Shown here in pieces: positions 37,144 through 49,263 of a DNA stretch of 64,000 nucleotides. The notes below the pieces were generated by a model, which worked only from the letters and a program-made list of their open reading frames with translations, did not search any database and was not told the DNA's origin. The stretch is from Agrocybe praecox (Eukaryota; Basidiomycota; Agaricomycetes; Agaricales; Agrocybaceae). The position numbers were made by a program, and so were the translations under genes. The stretch's first letter is position 1. The number at the start of each line of letters is the position of its first letter. Location of the stretch: the NCBI GenBank assembly GCA_964017145.1, contig OZ024851.1, positions 2,976,001-3,040,000 on the forward strand. Direction: 5' to 3'.

Positions 37144-39089
37144 TACGCGTCAATTATTTCGACAGACGAAGGTTTTTTAAGTGTTGTTTTGTGGTTGTAG
37201 CAAGGAAAGTAGAAAAGGGGTAGCGCGCTTTGAACGATGGGGAATAAATGAGGGCTGAGTAAAGGGAAGGAAGAACTACAATGATCCAAAACAAGAACAA
37301 TGGTCACTTACTTATAACAAGTCACAATACAAAAACACAGCCACGGCCCACCCTCCTGGAGTTTCAAATTGTTTTTCACTTGTGTGCATTGACCTCACAA
37401 CAACGCACCGACTGTAATTCACTTCTGCTTGCTTTTTTCTATGAAACTTTGGTACCACCCAAAATGTAGATCCGCATGACCTTGCGTTGAAACCGGGTGC
37501 TGAGGGGATTACTAAGTGGTGACATATACCGATTGCCTGAGGAATCAGCAAGTGACTTTGCCGGCCTTTGCGATGGTGCTCGCTTGTTGTTTCGTTTGCC
37601 AGGATACTCTTGGATGACATGGGATGTATGAGGACCGCCATAAGCCTATGGTAGTGCCAGAACAACTGCCAGTAATATCGTCAGTCGTCGCCTCAGCACA
37701 TGCGGTGGAAACAGACTTACAAGTAAAACCCAACATATAAAATTTGGTCATAAAACGTCGACAGAGATCGACAGGTACTCATGACGTGTATGGTCGATTT
37801 TAAACCTCCATGGACCTGCGTACATGACGATCTTTCGTATGACTTGGTTTCTTCAACAGTAATTTGGGATTGAATGATGGTGATATCGTCTCTAGGTCAT
37901 AGGGCATGTCAGGCATGTCGTTGCATATCCCAGTGCCCAACCGCTCTGATCGTGTCCATTTGTTATACCCCGCCGCTCTCAAGATAGAGACTACGCGCGG
38001 TGATGCTATCCGTTGCCAGTTGCACGTTGCCACATTCTGTCAATTCCTTATCTGGCACCAGTTTTAACTTCTTCATCGAAGGAAATAGAACTGCAGGGGC
38101 CCTTCTTCCAATTAGGGTGATTAGGGTGCTATAAGTTACAATTTCATATCCAGCAGTCTGCAGCCGCTACATTGCGGGATTTTCCAACCCGTATATCATT
38201 TGATTGTAAACATTTTCACATCAAGAGGCGACTCAAGATCAGGAAGAAAACTCGCATACATTACACTTACTAACAGGGAAGGTAAGTGACGCATCTTTTG
38301 GTTAGTAAAGAGTAAATAACCTCATAGAAATGCATCTATCTTCAGAAATAAGCCTTATGGAAGATATCCAGAGGTCATCAGACGGATTGCTTCTCATGTC
38401 AGCGATATTCACAGAAACGTAACTCATCAAATACCCACGATTGGAGTCTTCCTTACGCTGGACCTCTAAGCCTATTCCTGGATTACGTGTAAAAAGATAT
38501 AGCCAACCGTCCTCTCCGCTGCGATTCAACTAATCCCCCCGCGTCCATGCATCGGAAAGGCGACGACTTCCCTGCTATTGTCGTTATTCACTGTCCAAAG
38601 CGACTGCAGAAATTGTGAGCCCTAATTGTATCCCTCTTAAAATCGTGAATTTGACTTCATCTGGAAGTGTCACAAAAGATTGTGTACCATGTCCGAGATG
38701 GCCCGTGTCGCATCTATTTTATGTCATTTGAAATTTGAAGTCGTAAAATGTGGAAGGATACTCCCAGTAAATCGCTATCCTGAGAACCAACGGGAAATAG
38801 GAACTCGGTTCACCAAGTGAAAAGATATAATGCTGCTGATAGATAAACACCATCATTATGCATCCAGAACAATTTCAAGATACTTCAATCATTCAGACAA
38901 GTACCATCAGATGAGGCCCATAACATGTATTCTTACATCGATCTTGCTTTATCTAGATTCCTTTGCTGCACTGGAGTATCTTCTTGCCAACTTTTGGAGT
39001 ATAAATACAGCAGCAAAGACCAGCAAACCCCTGAGGATATTGCTTGTTATTGCATTTTACCTCTATTTCCAAGAGTGTAAACATCGACG
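37144..39089. other. Gene-poor region with unassigned open frames
   Basis: Nearly 2 kb without a confident gene. On the minus strand, exon-like blocks occur at about 37464-37750 (ending GGTKVS with a stop at 37464) and 37800-38033, but I could not join them in phase. They could be a decayed gene. The right part should contain the promoter of the seven-helix gene. Confidence 0.35.
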
Positions 39090-40408
39090 ATGCCGCTGAG
39101 CCAGCTTCAAACGTTCTCCTTGTGTATCTTTTGGGAGACCCTCTTCTTAGGTATTGTCGTCTGTTTTGTGACATATATCACCCATAACGACGACGCTAGG
39201 CATCCACACTGTCCTCATCGGTGTTGTATTATGGATTTGGACGTAAGTAGCATTTTATCTATTCTTCATTTTCAGAATGTTTGTCGACTGACTTTTCTTC
39301 GTAGCTCTCGTAAATTCGGCAACAAAGTGCACTACGTGCTTTACCTGGCTTTGATCTTAATGTACTTTATCTCGGCGGCGCATTCTGGCCTCATTCTAGC
39401 TCGTAGTATGCATCCAACTACTTTCGCAGTGAATGTCCACATACAACAGGTTCTGACATCTCTTGCTACTTTCCAAGTACGTGGTCGAATCTCGTAAACC
39501 CGTTGGCGCATACTCACCTATATTCCCAGTTCATATTCGGAGACTACGTCATTATGTGGCGAGCTTGGACGGTCTGGAATTATAGCTACCGGATTATTAT
39601 CCTGCCCTTCTGTATTTCTTGTGCTGCATTCGGTACGTGAATCCCCTGCTTTCACAAAAATTCTAAATAGAGTTATTCACTGATTGAATGCATACATGCT
39701 TCAGGTCTCTCGTTCTTTGCTATTAAAGAAGGCAAAAAACTTACTACAGAACCGCCATCTCTCCTCGTCGCCAATTTTCTAATATGCACTGGGCTCATTG
39801 TCGGCCGGATTTTGTAAGTAAATTGGATCTTTCGTCAATGCAATGTTTTCTGACGGTACTCCAATTTTCTCACCTAGATACGTCGAGTACTGCAGCCATG
39901 GATCTCTAAAGATCAAGAATTCCTCGTATAAGGGAATTGTCCTCCTGCTGATTGAAACCGGAGCTATATACACTGCTCTTCAGGTTTGTTCACAAGTCAC
40001 CAACAAGCCTGCCCATCTACATCCTAACGATGCTATATTTGCTTATAGATCACCAGTCTCATCCTTTTCATTCACAAGAGTCCCATCCTAAGCGTCTTCT
40101 TGGATCTCATGGTGCCCCTAATGGTACTTCTACCTCAAGTCCCTAATACTTATTTATTTACTCATGGACTGTTACAGGGTCTCCTTCCGTCCACCATTGT
40201 TATCCTAGTTGCTTTGGACGCTCTTCCACGAGGCCATACAACCACGTTTGCTAGAAGTGTTGAGACTCGCATGCAGTTTGGGCATGCAGAGACTACTGAT
40301 GCCGACACGGATTCCGAGCACGCTACTCGTATAAAGTCGGAGAAGCAATCCTCGAGCTCCAAGGGTGGTACCAACAGTGAAACCACAATTAATATTGCAG
40401 CTGTTTGA
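39090..40408 (+). CDS. Seven-helix membrane protein, copy A
   Basis: A multi-pass protein of an Agaricomycete family of unknown function, possibly receptor-like. I model eight exons (39090-39150, 39200-39242, 39305-39476, 39530-39632, 39705-39813, 39878-39983, 40049-40123, 40178-40408), 900 nt, 299 residues, all GT-AG. Hydrophobic helices can be placed in order: SLCIFWETLFLGIHTVLIGV, VLYLALILMYFISAAHSGLI, a third ending in FGDYVIMWRAWTVW, IIILPFCISCAAFGLSFFAI, LLVANFLICTGLIVGRILYV, GIVLLLIETGAIYTALQITS, and the last containing GLLPSTIVILVAL. The tail is polar and Ser/Thr-rich. The start is supported by the paralogue at 58-59.5 kb, whose N-terminus aligns (MPLSQLQ here, MALTQLQ there). Confidence 0.85.
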
Positions 40409-40610
40409 TTGTGTCTTTTTCATTTTCCTGTATTTATGATTTACCTATGTAACAATGTACAACAGAATCTTTTATTTGGTTTATACCGCCGTCAGGTTCG
40501 AGACTTGATGCTTATAAAATAAGTAGCATCCTGCCCTAAGGCTGGATATGATTCATTCTGCCTACCCAATATCCTTATCAGGTCATCAGAATTCAGGATT
40601 AAGAAAGTGC

Positions 40611-42494
40611 TCAGAGGCGACAATGTAAATCGCTATCCCAATCATCCGAACCAACGCCTGATGCAACCAAAAAGAGGGAGGTAGGATCATATATCTCCTT
40701 GATAGCCTTCAGCTTGGGATAGTGCGGACCAAAATACGACTTTTTGAAGTCTTTCTCATAAAGAGAACCCTAGAAAGGCTTGAGGTTCCAAGTAATCGGA
40801 AGAAACTCATCGCTACGCACCTCGTTCAAATAGGAGCTTGAATCGGTTGTCAATTCGTCCAGAATATCTGTGTTTTTCTTCAAGCGATCTCTGGCCTGAT
40901 TAATGGTAGCCGCCGATGCACCTTCGTCCCAATTCGCGGTTATATAAACTTCTGCGAGAGCTTTACGCCACGAAGGATTGAGACCTGTAGACGAGGGGCC
41001 GACTTGGGATACCGCTCCTCCTGCCACCGAACTTCAATCATGATTAGCATAAGAATGCCCAAATATCCAGTTACCGATCACGCACTTTATCCCAACACCA
41101 CCCTGTATAGATAACATAATTCTAGCGGCTTTCTCTGGATCATCCAATGCGATCGCTTTTGGGAGAAGGCGAGATGCTAATTCTACCCGGCCTCCAACCT
41201 GCCCTGGTTGCGAAAAGAAAGCTTCGTACCAGTCATGGAAAGTAGGATAGGACTTCACGACCGTCACAGCTTGTCCGTCGGTGACGTTAGCAATAAGATC
41301 GAAGAAAGGCTTGAATGTTGTCGTTGCTTCGTTCACTGACGCGTTCGGTGCAGCCAACAACATTTGAAAACTTTCCTGGTTGTTTTGATTGAGATATGTA
41401 TACCCGCCCCATCCTGCATCGGAAAGGCTAGGATGAAGCCTCACAAACTCTGTTACGACAGATTGGGTGATGGCTTCGGACGAAAAATTCGCCAAAACGG
41501 CACCAAAACCGACAGAAAACATGGGGTGGACTTTGTACGTGGCGGAGATGACAACGCCGTATGTACCTCCACCACCACCTCGTAACGCCCAGAAAAGGTC
41601 TGGATGCACGTAATCGTTTGCCGTGACTAGTGTTCCATTGGCCAGAACGATAGTAAATTGAACGACGTTGTCAACGCCTAATCCAAACGTCGGAGAGAAG
41701 GCGCTATGACCTGCGCCCATAACCCATCCACCAGCACAACCGACAGAGCCTCCTAAGGAAATGCCACCAACAATAGTGCGTCCCTGCTGAGTTACAAAAT
41801 CGTAGGCTTCATGCCACTGTACACCAGCTCCAAATGTGACAGCTAAAAGGCGGTGGTGATTAAAGGAAATACATAGATTTAGGTATAATGGCATACCTTC
41901 GACGAGAAGAGGATTTTCAGGCGCACCCACCGGTACAAAGGTTGCAGTATAAACCATATCTTTGAAATGATGTGTCCAGATCATAAAGACACCACGACCA
42001 GCACTTCTTCCGAGGTAATCATGACCCGTATTCTTGATAATGAGACGCAAATTGTGGCGGTTCGCAAACAGCACCGCAGCTTGAACGTCGTTTGCAGACC
42101 TAGCATCAACGCCAATCGGGGGGACATTTCCTTGGGTACATGGGATCCCAAGGGTCACGTTGACGTAGCATGCGTCAATGGTTCCGTTCGGGAATATAAA
42201 GCTCTCAAAGTTGGCATTCTGCGATGCTCCTGCCTGGTCCGCGCGCCAATTACCGTCGGTATAATGTGCTATCACGTCGGAGCAGTTTCCTGAAGGTGAC
42301 CCTAGAGGATAGCATGCAGAAGGCGGTGGCACAGGGTGAAGAATAGGTTGCGATATTTGATTCTGCAGAACTGCAAATTCGCTTTGTGAAGGCCAACACG
42401 ACTGCCCATAGATGCATCGACACTTTGGTCGTGCTTCCCCGAGCGAGAATTCAAACAGCAGGAGGGCGATAAATTGTTGAATAAGCCGAATCAT
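40611..42494 (-). CDS. Secreted FAD-binding (BBE/VAO-type) oxidoreductase
   Basis: Flavin-dependent oxidase of the berberine-bridge/VAO superfamily, secreted. The signal peptide is IRLIQQFIALLLFEFSLGEA. The FAD-binding PCMH domain shows LRLIIKNTGHDYLGRSAGRG, where the His is the usual 8-alpha covalent FAD site, and VGGISLGGSVGCAGGWVMGA. The Cys of bicovalent BBEs is not at the expected place, so I predict single attachment. Later come FWALRGGGGGTYGVV, the substrate domain, and the C-terminal BBE motif SYLNE...YFGPHYPKLKAIKEIYDP then FLVASGVGSDDWD. That last exon is found only if intron 40781-40837 (approximate) is removed, placing the stop at 40611. Total about 590 residues. The ATG at 42512 is also in frame; I prefer 42494 because of TATA spacing. 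Confidence 0.88.
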
Positions 42495-43077
42495 GGTCTG
42501 TATGTTGAACATCCAAAGAAAAATTGTGTATTTTTATAGAAACAAATCCATCAGAGCCACTGACTGTTATAGTTGGATTTCTATCAATGTTGCCGTACGT
42601 TGGAGCTGCGATCAGCATTGTCATTTGAGCAAATATTGCTGGCAGTGACATATCCTGCAGGATGCCGACGGTGCAGAGTAAAGCCTATTCGCGGTCGACC
42701 ACGTCCATATGCTCTCTGAGTGACCAGTGGTTAGCGGTTCTGGTTCAGCGCGCTTACGCTGCCGTAAGTTCCCCTTCTTCTGAGTTTCGTAGGTGGTCAC
42801 CAGATTGACTTGCTGTCTTTCCTAGAGAATCCAGAAGGATATTTTTAAATAAATAACAGGGAAAAGACTGACGTCAGTTGAGTTCGAGTTTTGGCTTGTT
42901 GAACTTTGTTCTAAGTAAAGTTTTGGCGCCGCCGCGAGCGCCGAGAGGCTTACAGATCACGTGTTAAGTGCCCCTATTTCTCTGTCTCGGAGAATTTTGC
43001 AAATTCCTTTCGCTCACCGACACCTCCACTCAAATTTCCGTCTTTTATCCATCGTTTCTATTTTTTTATTTTGTAAA
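42495..43077. other. Divergent promoter region (FAD oxidase / MYND protein)
   Basis: The two genes run apart from here. The right side ends in a pyrimidine-rich leader (42975-43075) before the MYND start. No gene is seen. Confidence 0.4.
42532..42538 (-). promoter_or_regulatory. TATA box of the FAD oxidase gene
   Basis: TATAAAA on the minus strand. It lies about 20 nt before the in-frame ATG at 42512 and 38 nt before the ATG at 42494. A start site ~30 nt downstream would fall between them, favouring the second ATG. Confidence 0.5.
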
Positions 43078-44238
43078 ATGTCTGCTGCTTCATCTGACGC
43101 CAAGTGTTCCGCCCTTGGATGCCTAAATACTGCTCTTTCACGATGTACCAAGTGCCGTGATGCCACACCTCCAACGGTATACTGTTCTTCAGAGTGTCAG
43201 AGGAAAGTGAGTGTCTAAATATGTCCGTTATCAATGAACGGTATACTTATATTATCCCTAGGATTGGAAATATCATAAAAAATATTGTGGAAAGTGAGTC
43301 TTTTTGGTGTTTAAGTACTTCGACTGCACCAGTGTCTGACCAGTTTTCTTTAAATATTACAGATTTGCATACACCTTCGAAATGAAACTTCTCGGGTCCT
43401 CCGATCCTGTTATCAAACGGACTTTTGATGTCCCGTCGTGGTACACATTTCAGGAACTCCATTACACGCTACAGTATGCGATGGGTCCCTGGGAGTGTAC
43501 GCACTTGCACGAGTTTTCCTTCTTCAATCAACCCGAAGGACCAATAAAGGGTGTTTATTATAGTTCCAGTAAAGAGATACTTAAAGTGGGGCCGTCGCAT
43601 CTATACGAAGACAACGACTTTTCTTATGATTTCCCTGGTTTTCCTGCCGATCGACGAAATCTTGTGGAAGAAGGAGAAGAGAGGCTACTTTTGAGCGACG
43701 TATTTAATCCACGAGGAAGATTATACAACAATGTCGCGCCAAATGGCCAGGTCTTGCCACTGGTTTATACTTATGACCTTGGAGTAGGTCAAGTTTCTTG
43801 TGATGTATTATATAAAGCTCACATTTTTCCATCAGGATAATTGGGAGCACGAACTCACATTTAAAGGCCAGAAACTTGCACGCGAGGCACGGCCAGTATT
43901 TACTCTCGCAGAAGGTAAGTACAAATGGAGCATCTTCTTGCCTCACTATCTATGACTAAAAAACTGACACCACAAAAGGTTGTGCTCCTATCGAAGACAG
44001 CGGCTCCATTGATGGATGGAACCAAGTGAAAGCCGCTTTCCGCACCCCAGCAGCCCAGCGCAACTCTGAGCAACGTTTCAGAATCAAATGGGCAAAGGAA
44101 GTTTCTGGACTCGGAGAAGCTTGTGATCCATTCAAAGAACCCGATCTCGTCCAAATGAACTACGAAGGACGATGGGAGAATCATTCCGAGGCCTTCAAAC
44201 GGATGAGGGACGATGAACCTGATGATTATGGTCCGTAG
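43078..44238 (+). CDS. MYND zinc finger fused to a pRiA4b ORF-3-like domain
   Basis: I model five exons (43078-43206, 43262-43293, 43363-43783, 43836-43914, 43979-44238), 921 nt, 306 residues. The N-terminal MYND finger reads CSALGCLNTALSRCTKCRDA, PPTVYCSSECQRK, then DWKYHKKYCGK across the first intron, with all zinc ligands. The rest matches the pRiA4b ORF-3 (IS1096 TnpR-passenger) domain: RTFDVPSWYTFQELHYTLQY then AMGPWECTHLHEFSF, with further blocks DNWEHELTFKG and DGWNQVKAAF. MYND fingers bind proline-rich partners; the other domain has no assigned function. The combination is found in fungi. A broken inverted copy follows at 44517-45110. Confidence 0.88.
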
Positions 44239-44516
44239 GAATATTTTGCGACAAATAAACCACGAAGATCTCTCGAAATGTGGTCTACAATAAATGATGC
44301 AAGTATGAACCTCGCACTTGCGTATGCTGCATAGAACCTTCTCTTGACAAACAGGCTTCACAGGAGAATTGCGACACTCAAGCTGCTGAAACTGTCGCAA
44401 TATGTATATTTATGCGTGTAATTTTGATAAATACACCTGGCTAAAGTCATCGGTTGTTTTGAATAGCATCGATTACAATTGGGTTTTGCATACTATATAC
44501 TACATACAATTCGACC

Positions 44517-45110
44517 TTAGTGATTAGAAAAGAATCCCATATTCAAAGGAACCTCATAAAATTCCGTAGAATTTGGACGCAGTGCGTACCCTACTGGTGG
44601 CACAGGTATAATGTTTTTATCGTCAAAGTCAAGGTCGTCTTCATCACTATTCAATCCGCAGTGACAGATACAAGGACCCGTACGAAAATGCCCAGGTTCT
44701 CTCATATCTTCCCGGTATACTGACAAATGAGACTCCCGCAAATTGTACTGTGTAATACAGCCCGCGGAAAGTGAACATGCTGGAACATCGCATGTTCGCT
44801 TTACGACAGGGTCAGAAGAGCCGAGGAGCGTCATTCCGAATGCATATGCCTTCCTGTGATGAATCGTATATGTATCATCTTAAATACACAGCAAGAGATT
44901 GGTTGCTTACTTCCTGCGGAACTTTTTGTGGTCTTCCCAGTCCTGTTCTCGACATTTTGGCTTCAGCTATCAAACTGAGACACAATGACTTACAGCTTTC
45001 TGACATTTCGCTGAACAATAAATGGTAGGCGGGTCGGCATCGCGACATTTTGAGCATCGTAGGACTCCAGGATTATGGCAGACGAGATCATGACACACTG
45101 AGGTAGACAT
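44517..45110 (-). pseudogene. Decayed inverted copy of the MYND/pRiA4b gene
   Basis: Starts MSTSVCHDLVCHNPGVLRC, keeps the same exon layout (a short second exon DWEDHKKFRR, then KKAYAFGMTLLGSSDPVVKR) and so is clearly a paralogue. Two lesions are visible. The last MYND ligand Cys (HKKYCGK in the intact gene) is Arg here (HKKFRRK). After CDVP a one-base loss shifts the frame; in the +1 frame the sequence again matches the domain (MFTFRGLYYTVQFAG), while the annotated frame runs out-of-register to a stop at 44517. The two distal exons are missing. It is probably non-functional. Confidence 0.75.
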
Positions 45111-45370
45111 ATCTGGGGGTGTGGTATAAACTGTCATTAAACTGGAAAGTTGTAGGAATGAACTCACCAGAAACAAAAAAAATAGGGTCTCGGACACGTG
45201 AGTGGACAAGAACGACTTTCCAGCCCTTGACTCATCAGTGGAAAGTAAGATGGTACAGTTGTCTTGGTCCATATATGCATACATTAATCATAGTTTACAC
45301 GTGCTTACGATTTATTCTATCTACTTCTTATTTCTTGACCCAGATCTAGGCTTTTTTGTCGCGATGCAAT

Positions 45371-47273
<1,903 letters not shown>

Positions 47274-48591
47274 TCTTGTTGTTCAATGTTCTGTGAGATA
47301 TAGAGAGGATATCGGGGAGTTGTCGGGGAGGAAGATGAGATTATATAGTCGTCCATCGCTCTTGATGACATAGGGGTGTGACCGTGGGATATTTCGGCTG
47401 GGCTGTTCTTCCCGTTCCCCGAATCAGTATTTCTTCCCTGGTTCGTGGCTTTATGTGCAACGGCTGAACGGGATTAGCAAATTGGCGCACGTTTGATTAT
47501 AGCGGGTGAACTACAACATCTTCGCCGGTTGCCGTTACGAGGTCGACCGATGTTAAAATCATCCTGCATTTGGCAAGAACAGGGGATATTGACCACGGTC
47601 CGTCAAGATGAAGTCCAAATCCTGGAAACATTGCGGAGCTCTATTCAGGAGGATCAGTAATTTCACAGGTTGATTTTACCGAATCGCAAACGTGATTGGA
47701 ACATAGAGTCTTCGCTTAAATATGTTCTGTCCGTCGTTGAGGGCGTCAAGAAATTGATGAGCTCAAAGTATATCATCAGGTGACAATTCCTGAATACCGT
47801 AATCCTGACCTCTGCTCAGAGATCTTGAAAAATCAGCCACAATTCAGAAAGTAATGCACATCCATCTGTTGGATTCGCTAACCACTCAAGCATTACATCT
47901 AGGCTAATCAGGTCGACTCCACTGGCTGTCCAAGAGAGCACCCAGTTCATGTCGAGCCAAAGATATTGCAAATAAGTAGCGCGGCCTTCGAGGGGTATCA
48001 TTGGAAATCGGAATCCCCGTTCGTCCCCGCGATAGAACAAAAAGTATTGTTCGTCAGAGATAAATCTGAACAAAAACGCATATTCAATAACTGATGGGCC
48101 GATGTGGTTAGCACTATCACATAAGTCGGCGATTCGACGTACCTGATACCGTTAGGATACAGAATCTTCGAAAGATGAGTGAGTCCCTAGTAACCTTGAA
48201 AGACGGAACAAGCCACAACCGATACCCCGAATGTGTTCATGTGTAGGTATATTAAGGGAGATGATCTATGTATAATGCATGTGAGTCCTACAACATCGAA
48301 CAGACTCGAAAACAAGCAGCGGATGGTCCTGACGCGAAGTCCGATTAGTGATATGCAATGGATGGGGTGGTACTAGCTAAATCATAACATCATAAAAGAA
48401 ATAAAGTCCAAGCAAAAAAAAAAAAAAACGAAAGTGAACAGCGAGAGCAACGAAAAAAGTGAATGAATGCAAATAAAGATGGTGTCCGTCATCATCATGT
48501 CCCAAAGATAAACAACCGCCGGAATACTTGCTCAGGCTGGCCCCAGAGCGGCTACGCCAAATTAAGGAAGTATTGGGGGCCAGAACCCTGT
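47274..48591. other. Intergenic region with an unassigned minus-strand open frame
   Basis: Contains the isomerase promoter. A minus-strand frame at 47816-48073 (with YLQYLWLDMNWVLSW) has plausible protein composition but no motif or clear splice neighbours, so I leave it uncalled. A poly-A run is at 48414-48428. Confidence 0.35.
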
Positions 48592-49263
48592 TCAGTTCGA
48601 TCTGGCCGACGTTCGTAATAGGTGGAAGCCCGAGAAAAAGACAATAAAGAATGTAACGATGAGACTGATGAAAGCAGGATGAGCTGCGTATGCCATGGCT
48701 CCATTGCATGCCGCACATGACCAACCTATGATTTTTTTAAAAAAACATTCAGATCCATCACCACGTATAGCATGAAAGAACAGCTCACCATCAGCAAGAC
48801 CGGTGTAAGCCTGAGGTGTATATAGAGCGAACTGCAGAGCGCTGTTCTGCTGGAGATATCCACCCCTTCTCGCCGCTCCCGGACCCCTGTCGTCCCAGAT
48901 GTTTAAGGTGTAGGTTGCTTGAGCAAGAGGCTTGTTCGGGTTGTTCGTCTGGTAGGCATACAGATCCCACACCACTTCCGTTGCAGTCCCATCTATAATC
49001 CCATCTGTAGGTCCCACGGGGTATGTGTTGCCATTATCGCAAACTGCTGACACTGTGAGGTGTGTCGGAGTCACCAAAACTGAGGTCATATTCCAAGCGA
49101 AGGTTATGGGTTGATTCGGGGCAATTTTGTAGAACGAGGTGGCAGTTTGAGGGGGTTGGGTAATGGTAATCCCTCCTGCCGCCGCCGTTTGGGGTATAAA
49201 AACTTGACTGAAAGAGCTTGATGAAGACTGAGACGGAGATGCAGAAGCAGTTGGAGATGCCAT
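48592..49263 (-). CDS. DUF7137-domain membrane protein
   Basis: Fungal protein of unknown function with a conserved beta-sandwich domain and a C-terminal membrane helix. The Ser-rich N-terminus is followed by the domain: FYKIAPNQPITFAWNMTSVL, TPTHLTVSAVCDNGNTYPVG, TATEVVWDLYAYQ and LAQATYTLNIWDDRGPGA, ending LQFALYTPQAYTGLADG. After a short intron (about 48727-48788, a frame without stops) comes WSCAACNGAMAYAAHPAF and the helix LIVTFFIVFFSGFHLL. Intron retention would keep the frame. An upstream ATG at 49373 is out of frame with the start, so transcript start position matters for its expression. Confidence 0.87.
   Translation of the reverse strand: MASPTASASPSQSSSSSFSQVFIPQTAAAGGITITQPPQTATSFYKIAPNQPITFAWNMTSVLVTPTHLTVSAVCDNGNTYPVGPTDGIIDGTATEVVWDLYAYQTNNPNKPLAQATYTLNIWDDRGPGAARRGGYLQQNSALQFALYTPQAYTGLADGELFFHAIRGDGSECFFKKIIGWSCAACNGAMAYAAHPAFISLIVTFFIVFFSGFHLLRTSARSN

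Noticed and set aside
37312..38033. Minus-strand exon-like blocks as a real gene
   Set aside because: Possible splice junctions give inconsistent phases, and no domain is recognisable.
4360..42494. A secondary-metabolite gene cluster formed by the P450, FAD oxidase and acetyltransferase
   Set aside because: They are separated by many unrelated genes, and no backbone synthase is present.
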